This document shows positions 6,787 to 8,616 of a DNA stretch of 8,616 nucleotides, in pieces; position 1 is the stretch's first letter, and each line of letters starts with the position of its first letter. The DNA is from Bacteroidota bacterium (GTDB lineage: Bacteria > Bacteroidota > Bacteroidia > Chitinophagales > Chitinophagaceae). Location of the stretch: positions 1 through 8,616 of the forward strand of contig JAEWBD010000283.1 in NCBI GenBank assembly GCA_023391315.1, in the 5' to 3' direction. The notes beneath the pieces were generated by a model. That model was not told the origin of the DNA. It did no database searches and saw only the letters and a program-made list of their open reading frames with translations. A program made the position numbers and the translations under genes.

Positions 6787-7572
6787 TCAGGTATAATTTA
6801 TCTTAAGTCTTTTTGCCAGCCTGGCCGTAGCCAATACCGGATCAATATCCACTGTTAATATGCCCGCTTTACGGTATGGCTGCCAGGCAATACATTTACC
6901 ATCAGGGCCGATTAATGAGGTAGCGGACTCCTGGAAACGCGTTGCATAATTTATGCTGGCAAAATATATTGTGTTTTCAATGGAACGCATCATCATGGCT
7001 TTTTCATAATATGGATTGCCGGCATTGCCCCATTCTTTCAATTCAACGCCCTCTGCATCACTGCCGGCAAAATGCGGATGAAAAACAATGGAAGCGCCCT
7101 GCCTTGCCGCCCACCGCACCGTTTCAGGATAACGGAACCCTTCATGGCAAATGGCAATGCCAAATTTTAAACCCTGCACTTCAAATAACCGCCTGCCTTT
7201 TCCTGCAATCCATAGATTATCTTCCGAAGGGTCAAGCTGCACCTTAGGCTGATAGCCTATTACATCGCCATTTTCTGAAATTACAAAAGCTACATTCAAG
7301 AAGTTTTCACCTTCATACCAATCCATTGGCAGGATGATGGCAATGGAATTTGCCTTTGCTATTTCACAGGTTTTTTGCAAAGCATCTTTTAAAACTTCCG
7401 GTGAAGTTTTTTGGACGTTTTCCAAATCAAGCGGGTAGCCGGGAATGTATGTTTCAGGGAAACAAATAATGGCTGCTTTTTGCCGGGCCGCATCTTCCGC
7501 TAATGTTTGCAACTGTTTAATAGCATCATCTATCGATGCCGGGTATAATGGTGAAGCCAGAGCTATTTTCAT
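6787..7572 (-). CDS. Nitrilase-superfamily carbon-nitrogen hydrolase
   Basis: The protein is 261 residues when started at the ATG at 7572 (MKIALASPLYPAS). The open frame runs 26 codons further upstream, but those residues (Arg-rich, no family match) lie before the conserved first strand, so the shorter start is preferred. The fold signature is complete: E40 in CFPETYIPGYP, K110 in GYQPKVQLDPSED, and the nucleophile C142 in GIAICHEGFRYPE form the Glu-Lys-Cys triad that cleaves non-peptide C-N bonds through a thioester. The WYEGENFLNVAFVI and SLIGPDGKCIAW segments are also typical. Such cytoplasmic enzymes act on amides, N-carbamoyl compounds or, rarely, nitriles. Aliphatic amidase or omega-amidase-like activity is plausible, but the exact substrate cannot be told. 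It sits alone between dnaN (with terminator) and the Crp/Fnr gene, with 147 bp to the latter. TACCTTTA lies 6 bases before the ATG on the minus strand, an imperfect -7 box. Confidence 0.93.
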   Translation of the reverse strand: MKIALASPLYPASIDDAIKQLQTLAEDAARQKAAIICFPETYIPGYPLDLENVQKTSPEVLKDALQKTCEIAKANSIAIILPMDWYEGENFLNVAFVISENGDVIGYQPKVQLDPSEDNLWIAGKGRRLFEVQGLKFGIAICHEGFRYPETVRWAARQGASIVFHPHFAGSDAEGVELKEWGNAGNPYYEKAMMMRSIENTIYFASINYATRFQESATSLIGPDGKCIAWQPYRKAGILTVDIDPVLATARLAKRLKINYT

Positions 7573-7673
7573 AATGGATAAAGGTAGGATTGTTTTTGAT
7601 TTATAACCGGTGAAGCGGCGGCGTGTTCTTAATAAAAAAAGCAGCTGCATGCATAAGGTTTATTCTCATGTCA

Positions 7674-7702
7674 AATAAAAAAGACCCTTAAAAGGGCCTT
7701 TG
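7674..7702 (-). terminator. Strong intrinsic terminator of dnaN
   Basis: Read on the minus strand, AAAGGCCCTT pairs with AAGGGTCTTT (one G-U wobble, tight TT loop) and is followed directly by a U-run (TTTTTTATTTG). It begins 24 bp after the dnaN stop codon and separates dnaN from the nitrilase-family gene. Confidence 0.88.
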
Positions 7703-7725
7703 ATTTTATAAAGCTGTTTCAAATA

Positions 7726-8616
7726 TTATACGTTTAACATAAGCGGCATCACCAGCATTAAAAGCTCTTCGTTCTCCTCTTTTTCGGTGGGCTTTATTAT
7801 CCCTGCTTTATTAGGGGTGGATAATTCAACTACCACATTTTCGCTTTCGGAAGCATTTAAAAGTTCAATTAAAAATTTAGCATTAAAAGCTATCTGCAAA
7901 TCTTCACCATCGTATTCGCAATTCATGCGTTCGTTACCTTCTGAGCTAAAATCAACATCCTGCGCAGTAAGCTGTAACTCACTTCCACTTATGCTTAATA
8001 CAACCTGGTTAGTGCTTTTATTACTGAAGATATTAATGCGGCGCAATGCGCTTTGAAAATCGGTGCGGTTTACAGTAAGCTTATAAGGATTATCTGCCGG
8101 TATCACCACTTTATAATCAGGGAACCGTGCATCTATCAAACGGCAGCTCAGTTTTGTTTCACCATGTGTTACAAAAAAATGATTGTTATTATAGCTTACG
8201 GTTATTTCATCATCATTATCAGGCAATGTATTCTTCAGCAGGTTCAACGGTTTTTTTGGAACGATAAAGTTGTCTGCATTCGCATTGGTTACATCTGTTC
8301 TTTTATAACGAACAAGCCTGTGCGCATCGGTGGCAACAAACTGCACGGCGTTCTTTGAAAGTTCAAAGAAAATACCTGTCATGGCGGGGCGCAGGTCATC
8401 GCTGCTCACGGCAAACAAAGTTTTATTAATGCCGTTTAGCAAAGCGCTGCTGGTGACTGTAAAATTGTTGGCATCATCTGCTTCCGGTGCTTTGGGAAAG
8501 TTATCGGGGTTTTCGCCCATCATTTTATACTTACCATTGTCGCTTGTAATTTCAACTGAAAAGTTTTTGTCGATATTAAAAGTTAGCGGCTGATCCGAAA
8601 TGTTTTTTAAAGAATC
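7726..8616 (-). CDS. dnaN: DNA polymerase III beta subunit (sliding clamp), C-terminal 296 residues; 5' end outside window
   Basis: The frame stays open to the right edge (first visible residues DSLKNISDQPLTFNID), so an ATG near 8523 is internal and not the start. At 296 residues the fragment covers roughly residues 79-374 of a normal ~374-residue clamp: the end of domain I and complete domains II and III. Diagnostic elements are GKYKMMGENPDNFPK at the end of domain I, DDLRPAMTGIFFEL (~72-86 of the fragment) and ATDAHRLVRYK (~95-105) in domain II, LIDARFPDYKVVIPAD (~160-175), and the C-terminus ELLMLVMPLMLNV, equivalent to the E. coli VMPMRL pocket lining that binds clamp-binding motifs. The protein forms a ring dimer around DNA, tethering polymerase III and repair proteins. 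The reading frame shows no disruption, and a strong terminator follows. Confidence 0.97.
   Translation of the reverse strand, partial: DSLKNISDQPLTFNIDKNFSVEITSDNGKYKMMGENPDNFPKAPEADDANNFTVTSSALLNGINKTLFAVSSDDLRPAMTGIFFELSKNAVQFVATDAHRLVRYKRTDVTNANADNFIVPKKPLNLLKNTLPDNDDEITVSYNNNHFFVTHGETKLSCRLIDARFPDYKVVIPADNPYKLTVNRTDFQSALRRINIFSNKSTNQVVLSISGSELQLTAQDVDFSSEGNERMNCEYDGEDLQIAFNAKFLIELLNASESENVVVELSTPNKAGIIKPTEKEENEELLMLVMPLMLNV

Noticed and set aside
7573..7650. N-terminal extension of the nitrilase-family frame with an upstream ATG at 7650
   Set aside because: The extra 26 residues are Arg-rich, lie before the conserved first strand and begin close to the dnaN terminator; the ATG at 7572 matches the family start.
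7942..8616. Overlapping plus-strand open frames opposite dnaN
   Set aside because: They are antisense shadows of the conserved clamp gene, lack family features and have unnatural composition.

Overview
The window looks like chromosomal DNA from a Bacteroidota bacterium, most likely of the Chitinophagaceae or a close relative. The reasons are moderate-to-low GC content, few Shine-Dalgarno sequences, one excellent match to the Bacteroidota -7 promoter box (TAnnTTTG), and the gene families present: a Bacteroidota-style short Crp/Fnr regulator, a DMT/GRP-type permease, a DUF6799-like lipoprotein and a Bacteroidota-type beta clamp C-terminus. The family assignment is from memory of such proteins; no search was run.

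Left part (1-4977, all + strand). The window opens inside an ADP-ribosylglycohydrolase-family gene whose 5' end lies outside. A ten-helix DMT/ureide-permease-like transporter follows 52 bp later, and a probable intrinsic terminator closes the pair. The two probably form the end of an operon for uptake and breakdown of a nucleoside- or ribosyl-type compound. After a 231 bp gap comes a solitary 757-codon gene for a protein I cannot assign to any family; it is the main unknown of the window. A small lipoprotein follows, with an acidic/basic repeat core and an amphipathic LEA-like helical tail, and it ends at a clear terminator in a convergent intergenic region.

Right part (5058-8616, all - strand). 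In transcription order from the right edge: the C-terminal four fifths of dnaN (DNA polymerase III sliding clamp, 5' end outside the window) with a strong terminator; a nitrilase-superfamily carbon-nitrogen hydrolase; a Crp/Fnr-family regulator with a degenerate ligand pocket; and a short-chain dehydrogenase with an unusual nucleotide-binding motif and a promoter box almost touching its start codon. Gaps of 147 to 259 bp between these genes suggest mostly separate transcription units rather than one operon.

I see no transposase, integrase, tRNA, rRNA or CRISPR array, and no sign of phage structure. Most of the window is ordinary. The orphan 757-aa protein is the best candidate for something undescribed, but its sequence alone gives no firm function.
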